Shown: one piece after another, positions 25,634 to 38,344 of the stretch | Layout of the letters: each line of letters begins with the position of its first letter | How positions within the stretch are numbered: the stretch's first letter is position 1 | Assembly (NCBI GenBank): GCA_037074705.1 | Contig: CM073590.1 | Coordinates: 219,386,746 to 219,450,745 of the forward strand | Source of the DNA: Zhengitettix transpicula | Lineage: Eukaryota > Arthropoda > Insecta > Orthoptera > Tetrigidae | Reading direction: 5' to 3' | Length of the DNA stretch: 64,000 nt | Position numbers and translations under genes: made by a program | The notes under the pieces: model-generated | Told to the model about the DNA's origin: nothing | The model's database searches: none | Seen by the model: only the letters and a program-made list of their open reading frames with translations

Positions 25634-28600
25634 AGTTTTTTAAATATTGTTTTATACTTCACAATTTTTTTCTGACAAATACGCTGATGCTTTAACATTT
25701 AATTAATGTGTTTAATAGCTGGTTGGCTTTAATAATAATTTAAACTATACAGCGGAAATTTGTATAAATTTTAGATACAATCATGTCCGAAACATTGCCA
25801 TATAATTTGCAGTTGATTATAACTACCAAACAAATGACTCAACACTGACTAAATTTGAATCAGGTGTCAAACAAGAACCAATCGCTAAACTGACTTAAGA
25901 GCTGGAAAAGACAAAGAACAAAAAAATATTTCTTAAATATCCCAAATCTGTTATTCCATGACTAGAAAAATCGTTAACGGCCACAGTGAAGTATCAGCTG
26001 GGGTAAAATATCGCACGTAGAAAACGAAAATACATACATTCATCTGCATATTCCAATAGGCTGACCCTTATTAGGCAACATTTCTTAGTTTCTGTGAAAG
26101 TAATATTTTAAGAGTTATACAGGTGCGTTAATTTTTAATAATAATTTATGTAACATTTTTGAGAATTATTCATATTTGCTACTCTTAAAAAAATTCTTAT
26201 CTTATCACGCTATTGGTTAAAAAATATACTTATTAAATTATTGCGAACAGGTTGTTTGTGTATATGAAAATAATTTATTTCTGAAGGTTTCATCTGGTCC
26301 TTACAACAGAAATTTTAAATATATATAAGCTATATTAAATTATTTTAAAAATATTTATAATAATAATTTCTAGTGATATTTGACATCGAGTACTGTACGA
26401 ATTTAAATTTATATAAAGTACTCCGACTACCTATGATATGCGAGTGATATTTCAGTACTTTTATAGATTCTTCGAAAGAATAGCCTGTTTAGAAGATTAA
26501 TCAACGGCATAATATTATTATCTGAGTGCGTGTTATTTTATAATTAATATTTACCGCAAACCTCAAATAATAAAGATGAATAAAAAATAAAGAAAAATTG
26601 CAATTTCTTAAAAGATACTTGTACTATACAAGATTGAGATTAGAAGCTCTTCAGGCATTAAAAATGTAAACTAGGTAGACTTTTAACACTAAATACATTT
26701 ATTATAGTTTCCAATTTTTTCTGAGACGGTTTCATGCATTCAATTAAATACTTAATATCATATATGTGCAATTTAAAAACTGCTCCAACAATTGTGAATA
26801 CCAAGCAAAATATAAAATTTAAATTAAAGTTTTTGTGTCGGCAGCATACAAAAAAGTAATCTGAAGAATTACTATTTTCTTCACGAAACAGCGTGTTGTG
26901 TCTATTACAAATTTATATATAGAAATTTTTCATTAATGTTCATAAAAAATTGATGAAAAAAGCGATTAAAATATAATTTAATTAATTTAATTAATTAATT
27001 ATTAAAATTCGACATGTTTCAGTCCTCAGGCAAATATGACGTAGTAAACGTGAATACAGAGATATGTACATTATATAGATGTATTTGTAAGAAAACAGAA
27101 TTTATGATTGTAAATAAGCGATACAGAATAAATAGAAGGTAGAAAAACATAATGCAAAATTTATTAAAAACGATTAATAAGAAATGGCACTTTATTAAAG
27201 TTTTTAAAAACCGAATAATTGAGTTATGAATCATAAAATTATTTATTGAACTTTACTTTATTACTTTTTTGGCCAATAATAATTATATAACGAAACGATG
27301 ACGTCAAGGAGGATCTGAAGTTCAAAACTAGCGCCGCAATTATTTACTGGCATTCAAATTTAAATTACTAATAAAAGTTAGTGTTTTTATACGAAAATGA
27401 TACCCTAAAAATGGAAATAGTGGATAAAATTAGAACAAGGCATTGTAAGGTATGTTTCAGGATCATCGGGATTTTTTTTCATGGTTTTCATGCTAAATAA
27501 ATTTCATTTCAATTTTGTACGCAAACATGTTTGGGCCAAAGAGCTCAGGGGAGTCACGTAAAAGAAAAAGTTACAATTACAGAGTGAATTAGCGAAAGAC
27601 CGAACAGGTTTTTCCGACAAAATTGCACTAAAAGAAGATAACCGAAAGTATTGTCTGTAGAAATATTTTTCAATAACGGTTATTTAAATTTTATCAAAAA
27701 TCATACATATTTTATTTACCTGTCCAAGTTGCGGAAAACGGGGAAATACTTTCTATAGGAAGAATTTATACGAAATGTGATGACATTTTCCGATTTACTA
27801 GAATTTATGAGTTCAAAATTAAATTAAGTAAGATGCATTCATATAAGAGAAAATCGTTTCTGAACAGGAATATTTATGAATTGAAATTCACACTGTAATA
27901 AGACACCTAAATTTGGACAATTTCATAAGTGATTTTTTTATAAGCAACGAAATTTATAGATTAATAACAGAGCAACCCATTTTTTCAAGCTATTAACAAC
28001 GTAAGATATTTTAACAAGAAATGTTCATTTTTACCATTTATAGTTGAATTATTACCAGAAACATTCCTTATTTTTCTGTGCCACATATGAAGTTGTCATG
28101 TTTTTGAAGTTCACGTAAGATGATTCAAGGATTACCTCAAACGGTCTTGTCATTGTGTATTTTAAAATATACTTTCTAGTACTAGTACGTTATTATTATT
28201 TCCATCACATTTAGCATTTAAGCATATTAATATTTTAACAGCTCACCTTCAGCTACTGGCCAGTCTATCTCAATGCCCGACATTTAAGGTGAAAAGCAGG
28301 CTCCATTTTCTATGCTTGGCCTGATCTGACATTTTCCCTTTCGTGCTCCATCTATTTTTTAACTGCCAGAGCAGGTCAGTCTGTCAACTGGCAGCTTAAT
28401 TTCACAAACTTTCTGTCGGGCTAAAAAATACAGACCCGTCGCCGCATATGGAACTAATCTCTTATTAATTTATTTTTACGATTTTCTGTCACCGAGTACG
28501 TTTCACAAAAAATGCTCACTCTGGCACTGGAGAAGAGAGAATAGTGTTACAAGTAACAATTTTACTTTAGCACTGTAATATGAACGTTTCTATTTAACAA

Positions 28601-30057
28601 AAAACTGAGTATTAGATAGAAATCAAATTATTTTATGCAGTGCATGAATTTCTCTCGGGAAAAGCCTAGAAAATTGATATAATATACATTTTTGAAGGAA
28701 TATTATTATTACATAACTTTGCGTTAAAGGTATTTTTTGCATACATTATTTTTTGATGGTTTACGTTTTCGCATGTGAAGTATAACTTGTTGTAAAATGA
28801 CTCCAAGGAATTTTAAGAGCTATCTTATTTATTTTAAAAAAATGTAATTAATTTCTCTATTCTAGTGGAAATATGTCATTCATTACTAAGTTTTATGCTC
28901 ATTACGCCACGGTAACAAATACATTTCAACACACTTTTACATTTATTACTGTATGAGGTTCTGTAGAGCTTCCAAAAGACTATCGGCTACGTAAATGGGA
29001 AGAATGTCGAAGTGTATTTGTAGAAAGCGACGAGAAAATTGTGTATGATGCCTGAAAAAAATAATATGCATATTTTAATTAATTTTTATGCTGCAATGAG
29101 GAATGGATTCACAATATAATGCATTCGTTCATTGAACAGTAAATTGCTTATTTTCAATTCTTTAAATTAAAGCTTTGTGATTGTAAGGGACAGGAATTTA
29201 CAATAAGAGTAGTTTTCATGAAAAACTGTAGAACGAAGTTTTTTTAAAAAAGTAACAAAAACATAGCAATTCAATACAAATCTGAGAGGAAACGTATTTT
29301 TTAGTATTTAGCTTTTTAGTTGTCGTTTGATAATATTGGATTTGTTTTCACAGTTATTCTTAATTTATTATGAATAAAGGTTTTGAAGTAAATATAATTT
29401 TTTGCAATTTGCTCAGAAGGCATTCACAAAACCAAAATGAATATATTTATTTATTTTACAATTATAAATTTATTTGCTCAACACTAAATAAAAACTCAAC
29501 GTGAATGTATTATTTGTTTCACTTCCTATTATTGTGTCTTTTCTAAATATTATTTTTTTTCAATTTCGGCTTGGATGATCTTTTCAACAAAATTAGTTAT
29601 TGCGAGGATCGAATTTGAGATTTTACTTAAGTATAGAAAATTTTAAATAATGCCGTAGTGTTTACAAGATTCCAGTAATGATTTTACCTGAATTTCCGTC
29701 TTTAATTCGGAACTTTCATACAAATTCTACATTAACATTATTTTTAACAATTATGAACCTTGAATTTGAAATTAAATACATGAATTTATGCAATATTAAC
29801 TATACTACTTGTTTTTTCCTAATAAAGTAATAACTTCAATATTTATAATTTACATGGAATTTTTCTTTCTCTTGTTTAATTAGATACCATTACTGTCTAA
29901 TGGATGCATAAATTAAGTTGTTTAGTGTGCTATTGAACATTAGAGTTTCCCAAATACTCCACGCACAACGATTACATAGACATCAATACATAATTAAAAA
30001 TGAATGCATACAGCATAATTTGTTAGATGTAATGTATTAACAAGAACCTGAAAATTG
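25634..30057. other. AT-rich non-coding DNA
   Basis: No coding signal. A mixed-composition block at about 28240-28470 (CAGCTACTGGCCAG; GGACAG-like sites; CTAATCTCTTATTA) may be a non-coding conserved element. A TTTCGGCCGAAA palindrome lies further upstream at 25505-25516. Nothing else recognised. Confidence 0.45.
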
Positions 30058-30095
30058 ACAACGTTGCACCCTCATTCTGGTACTTCATCAGGTGG
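30058..30095 (-). ncRNA. Hammerhead-like core motif C
   Basis: On the minus strand: CCACCTGATGA (exact CUGAUGA), A, a stem GTACC-AGAATGAG-GGTGC (five pairs with one wobble), then AACGTTGTC. The GAAAC box is altered (GCAAC). A second, more decayed piece, CCTGG..TTCACTACGAAACG, lies 126 bp upstream on the same strand (30198-30221), giving a tandem-like layout. Confidence 0.42.
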
Positions 30096-30197
30096 ACATA
30101 AAATGATATCCGAGATTCTTGAACCAATTATCTTTGTAATTGAAAAAGGAAGAATACAGCTACAAATTTCAGCTTTATAAACAAAAAATTAAAATTC

Positions 30198-30221
30198 ATA
30201 ACGTTTCGTAGTGAATCCAGG
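30198..30221 (-). ncRNA. Hammerhead-like motif, degenerate copy C2
   Basis: Minus strand CCTGGATTCACTACGAAACG: the GAAACG box is intact but the CUGANGA box is lost and stem II is not clear. Confidence 0.22.
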
Positions 30222-31485
30222 ACATTAGCTGTTCATTTTTATAATTAATTTACATAAATTTCCAAATTATTCCACTAATAAGAGAATGCCTTTAAAATCA
30301 TCAACAAATTCATTTATCTAATATTTTGTTAATGTTATGGCAATACAAAAAAATTAATTACACCGACGTACACGTGATGGTTGCCTGGATTCAGAACGAT
30401 ACGTTGAGAATTTTAAGTTGTTTGTCAATAAATTAATTGCGACAAATTTTACTGCATATGAATGCATTTTTATTTACGAAGATAATTGGTTTCAAAATTT
30501 CGGTATTAATTTCAAACCATGTCCGTTATTGACGATTTATATATTGTAAACATATTTAATATATCGACCACATATATTATTATTATAAAAGAGAGAAAAA
30601 ACGATATATATTTATTCCCAGACTTTTTAGTTCGTCACTTGTTTTGTGTGACTTGTCATAACAACAGTTCATAATATTATTCTTCACATGTCAAAAGCAA
30701 CAGGGGTTGAAGAAACATGGAGTGTTTTTTATTTTATCACTTAACAATATCTTTTTATTGACTACTTGAGTTCGGTTTGTTAAATATATATATATATATA
30801 GTCTTATTTTTGGTTTATCCCGAAAAGGTTTTAGTTTCTTTGACATTAATAATGATATGAAAAATAAATTATAACACTTGTTCCTGAAAAAATGATCGAC
30901 TTAAGCCATCAGATAGATTACTGATGATACTGTAATAATAAATTACAGAAAGCAGTCACGAGAATAAGTATTCATGAACTCAAAAATGTTCTGAATACTG
31001 GATCAATTTTTTTTATTAAGTAAAGAAGTTATAAATGAAACCTCAAATTTTTGAATAATAAAATGGCTTCAAATTTATTCATAGCATATTAATTCCATGA
31101 GAGGATTTTACGTTGTTTGACGCATTGCATTGTAACACGCCACGGGGGAGGAATGTACCCTGCTGAGAGCTGAGAACACTCCAACCCTTAATATCACATT
31201 TCCTACTGAGAGAGTCACAAGGGGTTCCAGCTCCAAGGGCGAGTGAAGATTTCAAATCAAGGGTCTGATTGGGCGTTCGTGACAGAAATGCTTGAAACAG
31301 ATTTCCTAGCCAATGCCCTAGTATTGTTACAGGTATGAAATAGGCTCAAAGAACTACGCCGTATTATAAATTATTTCTGACATCACCAAGACAATTATAT
31401 ACCAAAACGTATTTGATACTAAGTGTAGAAATCACAAAATTTTCTTTAAATTCACGCAGAAACTATTGTTTAACATTTTTTAAAA
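30222..31485. other. AT-rich non-coding DNA with GC-richer block at 31130-31340
   Basis: Contains an AT run (30784-30800), an isolated CTGATGA followed by a 7-bp hairpin at 30921, and a mixed-composition block at about 31130-31340 with no sustained frame. Confidence 0.45.
30784..30800. repeat. (AT)n microsatellite
   Basis: Short AT dinucleotide run. Confidence 0.9.
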
Positions 31486-31739
31486 GGTAATCCACATACT
31501 GGCAACTCCCCTCTTATAGCATAGGAAAATGAGTGAAAGGGGGGATGCGGAAAGGTAGAACGAGTTATCCAAGGGTTAACTAGGGCCCCTGGGCTATGGT
31601 TTAAGGATCCTACCCGGAAATTTACCTAAAAGTGATGCAGGTAAATCCCTAGAAAAACCTGCATCAGTTAGGTCGGGCATTTGGTACTTGTCCCACGCCC
31701 TTCCGATGGCGGCTAGAGGGGTTTTCTGTGGGGTCCCAG
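31486..31739 (-). repeat. Family H SINE-like element, copy 4 (truncated)
   Basis: Minus-strand copy. It starts within GGTAATCCACAT (the terminal TAGCCTGTTGCCC and most of the tail are missing) and stops at CTGTGGGGTCCCAG, far short of the 5' hairpin. No clear target duplication. Truncated at both ends. Confidence 0.88.
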
Positions 31740-32673
31740 TTTTTGATTTTCTTTTGACGTTAAACCTACGAGTAACCAAAGTTGTCGAAATAATATTAAT
31801 ATACATTAGCTTGAACTAACTTACCGATATTATTTTATATAGATTCGCGATATTCAAATTTATATCTTCCTTCTTCAAACCACTCATATTCAGTTGAGTC
31901 ATCAAAGAGGACATTTTTATAGTTGATTTATAGCAAAAATAAAATAATTCCTACATTTACTGAACATCAACAGCCACGTGAATTCACTGAAGTTAATATT
32001 GTGCATGCCAATGGTCGGTGTTCTGAAGATATTTCATCAAAGACCATGCTTTTCAGAGATGCGTATCTTAAGGGAAGGGTACTGTAATTTATGATCAAAT
32101 AATAAAGCTATTGTAAAAACTTAAACGAAGGCTACAATTAATTGATTTTATATTTTTGTTAAATTCTGAAAGAAAAAACAAATAATATGATTTCGAATAA
32201 CGTAAACAATTAAAACTTATCCACGCTACATAAAAATCAGAATTTAGACATTTTAAAAATCTCTCTTGGGAATTCATGGGCTCAGTTATTGCAAAAAAAT
32301 TTCTAAATACTCATTTTGATCTTCGGAAACCGGCCTTAAGGGAATTTCTTAAAAAGACCTGGTGGTGGGAGGCTTAAAAAATTATTTGGAAATGTACGTA
32401 CCTACTGAATTGCTCATAATTTTAAATAAAACATTCTCTCCATTTCTTATATTCACTTCAACAAACCTTCCTAACTTTCACTCCAAGTACAAACTTTTAA
32501 CTTAAATGCCACTTGTCATATAGATAATTTTCTTTATTAATTCTTTCAACTCGGAAGAGAGGTTGTGTCGGTTTCATGTGGCGACTCTAGATCCGCAGAA
32601 AATTTGCGGTTTCATGTTACGAAGCTGCCTCCGTCAAAACTCTGTTTGAACCGGTTTTGGAGGGGCCCCTGAA

Positions 32674-32689
32674 CAGAACACGTGTTCTG
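32674..32689. promoter_or_regulatory. 16-bp perfect palindrome CAGAACACGTGTTCTG
   Basis: Perfect dyad with a central CACGTG E-box and AGAACA/TGTTCT half-sites separated by two bases. Such a dyad suits a dimeric DNA-binding protein (bHLH or, with atypical spacing, a nuclear receptor). Only the sequence is seen; function is inferred. Confidence 0.3.
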
Positions 32690-33475
32690 GTCTGAAGCTT
32701 TGATTCGTTTTTCCGGCTTATGCAAGTGGGTTTTTCACTTTGGAGGGCGATTTTTTCTCCAACTTCGGAGCCACTATTAATATTTAGTCTTTGTACTAAA
32801 TACTCAGTTAACTTGTTTTCTAATGCTCTTTGTCTTTGAATTCATAGCGCTTTCTGTTTTATGTTCGTGTCTCTTGATCGTACTTTGAAACCAAGAACCC
32901 CGCGTTATCGTCTTTCCTATTTTCCTAACCTAGAAGTATTCCTTTCGGCACTCAAAAAGGTACGGTGCTTAATCACATTGGGCTTAATATACTTAGTATT
33001 GCGGGTAGTATTTTTTTTATCGTGCCATTTAGTTGCTTCATGAGATGATAAGTTGTATTTTCTCATTTGAAGACTAAATGAAAACAAGAATTAATAGAAT
33101 ACAAACTGTAACGACATAAATATTTCTCATAACCCTTGCCACATTTTTTTACGGTCCACGATCAAAGCTGTTTTCGTAAATTAACTTAGATATTTCAAAT
33201 ATTGCGCCAAAATCTCAATAATCTTATTTCATTTATTTTTGTTATTTTTTTATAAGATTTATCGCAATTATAATAAATTTTTCATTGGATGATAATTTAG
33301 GTGTTTGTAAAATTTTCCTAATCCATATTTTCCAAACATATTTAATGCTTTCTGTGAATTGAAAATTCAAACGTTGTTGATACTGTGGTAATTAGTCCTC
33401 ACTCAGTTTATGGTTTGGGATCTTGCCTCCGTTACTCACACCACCATCAACTCATTCAAGTGGCACTTGGCTGAA

Positions 33476-33493
33476 AGTTGTTAATTAACAACT
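33476..33493. promoter_or_regulatory. 18-bp perfect palindrome around GTTAATTAAC
   Basis: AGTTGTTAA/TTAACAACT is a perfect dyad. GTTAATTAAC is a homeodomain-dimer type site. It lies in a GC-richer block (33400-33560). Regulatory role is inference. Confidence 0.3.
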
Positions 33494-34411
33494 CCACAAA
33501 GCCTTTCCTCTTAAAGCCTTTCGTATACACCTTACGATCTTTGGTATATAGGTGAGGGGATTCAAGCTCTTAACATTAAATGAGATTCCTCCTTTCCCAA
33601 TTAAAAGCTATAAAAATAAAGACACCCTCAAATTTTACATTCTATCCCCGACTACGTATTGATTCCTGTAGACACAGACGAGATGTAATTAATTAGTTCA
33701 GTAGTAGTGATGTGTAATATGTTGTTTTTTGTAATTATAGTGAAGGACACCAGTGATGATCTATTCAAATCACATTAAATTTCACCCGTCTTGTGACTTC
33801 AAATTTTTTGTAATTTATCAATTGTTAAAGTTAAAGTAATTATTACAGAAAGAACAGTTAATGTTACATCTCTTGAACATACTAACACAATATTGATATA
33901 TGAAGAATAAACATACTGTTTAGGTCGGGTAGAGAAATGTAAATAATTTTAATGACTTTCATTACCAAAAGTAGATACCATATTGTCAGTTATCGGAAGA
34001 ACGTGGGACAAGTGCCAAGAGACCGACCTACCTCGTGTATGTTTATATTAGTTACTATTAGATGCATGTTAATTTTTAAAACTTGGCGTCCATTGTATTA
34101 AAATGAACCTTACTGGTAGCTTCACCATTGAATGCTTTCCGCACGACAACAGTTTGGGTTGCAACTTATAGCTAAAGATTTTCGAGGGTATATATCCCTA
34201 AAAGAAAAATAATATGTTTAGTCTCCTTTTGTCTACAACTGATGTTTACGGTCTCCTTTTCACGGTGCCTCTCTCTATAGGGTCAAATTTGCTATATGAT
34301 ATCGAATGTCGTAATCACACTGTATAATTATTATCACCTAATTTTTACAACAAATGAAAAGTAATTTAATGGAGGTGAGCAGAAAGTCTTGAAATAACCA
34401 GCTAATGTGTC

Positions 34412-34426
34412 TGTGTGTGTGTGTGT
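34412..34426. repeat. (TG)n microsatellite
   Basis: CTGTGTGTGTGTGTGT run, about seven units. Confidence 0.9.
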
Positions 34427-34934
34427 AACAAACGAAAATAATACGACGGGAAAAGTTTCTTCCATCAACAGATTATTATTCACGTAGTGTTTGTAATATT
34501 AGTGACAGAGTTTATAGAAAGAGTATTTAAATAAGAAAAAAAAGTAATTATAATTGGCGTGGCATCATAGCGGCCAGAAGGTAAACGTAGAACAATACGG
34601 TGGATCGCTTCACCATATGTTGTGTTTAATTAAAAAATGTCAATTTATTAAAATTAATTCAAATTTTCAATTAAAAATTATTAAATTAATTATTTCATTT
34701 TGAACAATGCAAAGTTTGATAATTCTATCAGTTTTTTAAAAAAGAAACCGTTGTTTTAGAATAATTAAAGAAAAGTTCATATGAATTAAATGTTTTAAAG
34801 AAAATTAACAAAACAATTATTACAGCGTTTGCTTACATAACCTTCCACATCCTATTGGAATATTTGGAAACTTCAGGAAATAATGTGTGCGGCTTCATCT
34901 ACTTTGTTGAGACTTTTGTGAAACAAATCCTCAC

Positions 34935-35200
34935 GAGCCATTTTCCCTCGCTTTTATACGAAATTCCTCCACCTGGCAGAAACGACATGTTTTTCACCCA
35001 CGAGGTCTAGGCGGTAAAGTTGAATTTGACCATCTTTGTGTTTCCCGGCGTCGGCACGGTTTGTGTTATTAAAGCAAACCATTTTGAAATTTCTGGAGGA
35101 TTTACGAAGGTGGGCACTATTCATTTGCTTTTAAGTCTAAATTGGAATTTTTCTCAACAAAATTATAAGATGTACTGGATCGTTCCACAATCTATAACTA
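34935..35200 (+). repeat. Unclassified dispersed repeat R3, copy a
   Basis: Shares scattered but collinear identity with 41830-42510. Landmarks: TTTTATACGAAATTCCTCCACCTG, in part (versus TTTTATGCTACATTCCCCCACTTG, in part); AAGCAAACCATT (identical at both); TCTGGAGGATTTACG (identical); CTTTTAAGT; AAATTATAAG. Only two copies are seen here. No coding frame, so origin is unknown (possibly an old DNA transposon or LTR fragment). Confidence 0.6.
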
Positions 35201-38102
35201 CAAATTACAGGAAAATATTTTTATGAACCATAATCTAATTTGACTACCGTGTGCGTTTCAGCAATATTGAGATGAGCACCTCTTGAGACGCGCCGGCACG
35301 AATGGGTTTATTAGACGCGTAGTTTGTTAGGCGCCCTGAGTTTTGGGGTGTGTACATGACGTCATACGGCCGCAGTGCTCGTGAAATATTAACTAAACGC
35401 TCACAGCTAATCTATATTCAGTGGCGAGTGGTCATGAGGGAGGAATAACGAAGATGGAACGCAATGTAGCGAGGGCTCGGCTATAACGCGTTGTTATTAC
35501 GAGGCACAACCGCACTAATTGCCTTGCATCTGCCCGAAACCCTTCGTTCTGGTACGCAGAGTTAATCAAGAAATTTAGCTCGCCCCCTGGAATGTTCGTT
35601 TGCACTTCACTGTTATCGTTCGTATTACAAAATATTGGCAACGTAACGATTTATTGAATTGCAGTCACATATCAAGTTAGGAGGTTTGGAAACTCGTCCC
35701 TCCATTGAAAAGGTCGTATAGAATCTATGCGAATGAATAAAAATACTTAGTGTGTTCAGAAACGGCCACTCTGTTGGGATGTCTTAATATTTGCCTTGAA
35801 AGGAAAATATAACCATCACTTTAAATATGAACTTAGTTTATTAAAAACCATAGTTAACATTATTTGACGCAATAGATTTAGATTTGGTACTTAAATATGA
35901 TGGCTGATTGAGAAATATTGCGTATTTTTCCGAATTTGTTTACGACTTTCGTATACAATGACCAGTAACTCGCTCCTTTTAGTACGTTGTACAAATGAAA
36001 TAGTAACTCGAAGTGTTGTCTAGTATAATTTGTTTTCCGGAATTAGGACGCACACTGGTTTTGCGAACCATTGGCGGATTCGGATTGAGTTATATGACAA
36101 AACTTTGCCATTACATAACTAAAAATAGTTATAAATCCAATTAAATTAATGTGTGTGTGGGTGTAAACAAAGTAGATAGCAATATTTCATTCCAAATGAT
36201 TGATTCATTTAATTTGATTTTTTTTCTATTGATGCTCATCAGTGAATAACAGAAGACTTTCATCATAGTTGTATCAAATAGTAGAATACTCCTAATAGAC
36301 AGTAAATATCTCAAAGCCCTAGTTGTTATCTTAATATAAACTAAAATCAAAAACATGGTATCGTTAACACCGGTAGTGTCAGATTAATTCTCTTTACGTA
36401 GAAACTAAGGTGATTACGAAGGGTCTTGAAATATTTTTGGAGGGTTCTCGGGGGAAGAAAGAAGATAAGAAATACGTGTAAGAACACTTTAAAGCGATTA
36501 AGTACACGATAATCATCTTAATCTGTGACTTAGTGCAGCTTTTTTTGCTTTAAAGTCTATTATTACACCCTTAAATGCGCTCTAATTTAAATTCCACCCT
36601 TCAGAAGCGTTTTATGTCCGTTTTTTACAATGCCCCTGTATACTTTTTGTGAAAATGGTGGGCTCATCTGACTGTGGATTATATTTAGTTATCAAAAACT
36701 ATGATAAAAATGGTTTATTGTATTTCACTAACCATGAAAATTTTTTGTAACGTTTATAACTGATTTTCGAGTCAGAATCCTGTCATACTGATATGAGTTT
36801 TCCTTCGGTTCCCAAAATTCGTAAGGAGTATAATAGGGTAAAGTTTTAGAGCAGGCCAATTCATGAAATTTTACTAAAGAAAAAGAATCAGATTATTTAG
36901 TATCGCCACTCTGACCAAGTTTTCCTACAAATATAGAATGTGTCATGGTAATTGACAGTCTGACATTCGTGTCGGTGGTGCATATTTATCTTATTTGCTC
37001 TACATATAACAGTAGTAAAAAATACAATTTATTGTTTCAGTTATAATATGAGAGAGGATCACGTAACAAAATAAAAAAACCTACTGTATTTCAAAATACC
37101 ATGCCAGGTTTATCAACGTACTGTGAGTGGGTGGATATGAAACCCAATTGTGAGATAAAAATGACTACAATGCAATCAATATATTTATATACATTCTAGA
37201 TACACTTATAAAACTAATAAAATAATGTTGAAAATAAGTTTTCTGTTTTACAGAAAAATACAATGGAATCTTGCAAATACAGACATCGTTTTCATGACAT
37301 TTAAAGAGAGAAACATTTTTATGTGTTAGGTAGCAAAGAAAAATCAAAAAAATCATGTAGTATATCATTTGACAATCATATGGAAAAAATAATTCAGGTA
37401 AAATACAGTGTGAAATCCAAATAATTTCAGAAGTCGCGAACATAGATATAAATTAAAATTTGTATTAAAAACTTCGTAAACTTTAGCAGTTATATTGAAG
37501 TAATAGAACTTTAACACTACAATCAACTTATAAAAATCTAGAATAAAAAGAACAGAAATCGGGTGATCTATCAGTAAAATTAAATAAAAAATGGGCATCA
37601 GATTTTCCTTCGTGAGTTTTATTTGTTTCAGGATTATTTTGCGATGTTTCCTTATTATTTAACAATTTCCTCGGGTATTCGAATAGATAATAATAATGGT
37701 TATGTTTGGTTATTTCATGCAGGTGATTGAAAAATGTAATCACTTTGATAGGCTCTGAACGACGTAGAAACGGAGGTTAAATTTCAGCGTATTTTTTTAT
37801 TTTTAGTAGAAACGTAAAGCCATGTTTTGAAAATCACATGAAATTTATATCGTACTAAATTTTTAAATTAGACTTGAATTAATTTCATATATAAGTGAGG
37901 ATTTCATTGTTTATATTAAATATAATGTACAATTGATACCAATAATTTATAATAGAATTTATTAATTATTTTTTGTAATACATTTATTGTATTATAAACC
38001 ATTTTAATTCAACAATACTCTTAACAAATTTGTAAATATAAAACTCATTTCTGTCGCATCGTGTGTGCAAAACGCAAGTTATAAAGTCGTTTTATTCCTT
38101 TA
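35201..38102. other. Non-coding DNA with GC-richer block at 35225-35690
   Basis: The block at about 35225-35690 is CpG-containing (GACGCGCCGGCACG; CGGCTATAACGCG), with a 69-codon minus-strand frame at 35432-35641 that I do not recognise and do not call a gene. From 35700 to 38100 the sequence is AT-rich; small minus-strand frames (37165-37743) are AT-driven. Confidence 0.4.
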
Positions 38103-38173
38103 TCTTCCTATGCTATTAAAGGGGAGTTGCCAACATGTGGATTACCTTCATGTAGCCTGTTACCATAAAAAAA
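38103..38173 (+). repeat. Family H SINE-like element, copy 5 (3' fragment)
   Basis: Only the last 70 bp of the family are present: CCTATGCTATTAAAGGGGAG, TTGCC, a variant GTGGATTACC, TGTAGCCTGTTACC and an A-run. Severe 5' truncation, as expected for target-primed reverse transcription. Confidence 0.9.
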
Positions 38174-38308
38174 TAAACAATTATTTTCCGAAATTAGTTG
38201 TAAATAATGTCATATAAATTTTTCTGAATTACTGTATTATAAATTATCATGATTGTAAAATTTTGTTTTATTAGAATTTTTAGATTAAGAATTTATGATT
38301 AAATTGCA

Positions 38309-38344
38309 CCTGAAGAGGTCCCAAAGTTTGGGGATGATACGTTG
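38309..38344 (+). ncRNA. Hammerhead-like core motif D
   Basis: CCTGAAGA (intact CUGANGA), G, a stem GTCCC-AAAGTTTG-GGGAT (five pairs with one G-U), then GATACGTTG (GAAAC with one A to T change). The flanks match the copies at 25601 and 44553. Confidence 0.42.

Larger units (their letters stand above)
31740..34934. other. Non-coding DNA with GC-richer blocks at 32560-32950 and 33400-33560
   Basis: Two palindromes (listed separately) lie in the GC-richer blocks. A (TG)n run is at 34412-34426. No exon or RNA gene recognised. Confidence 0.45.
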
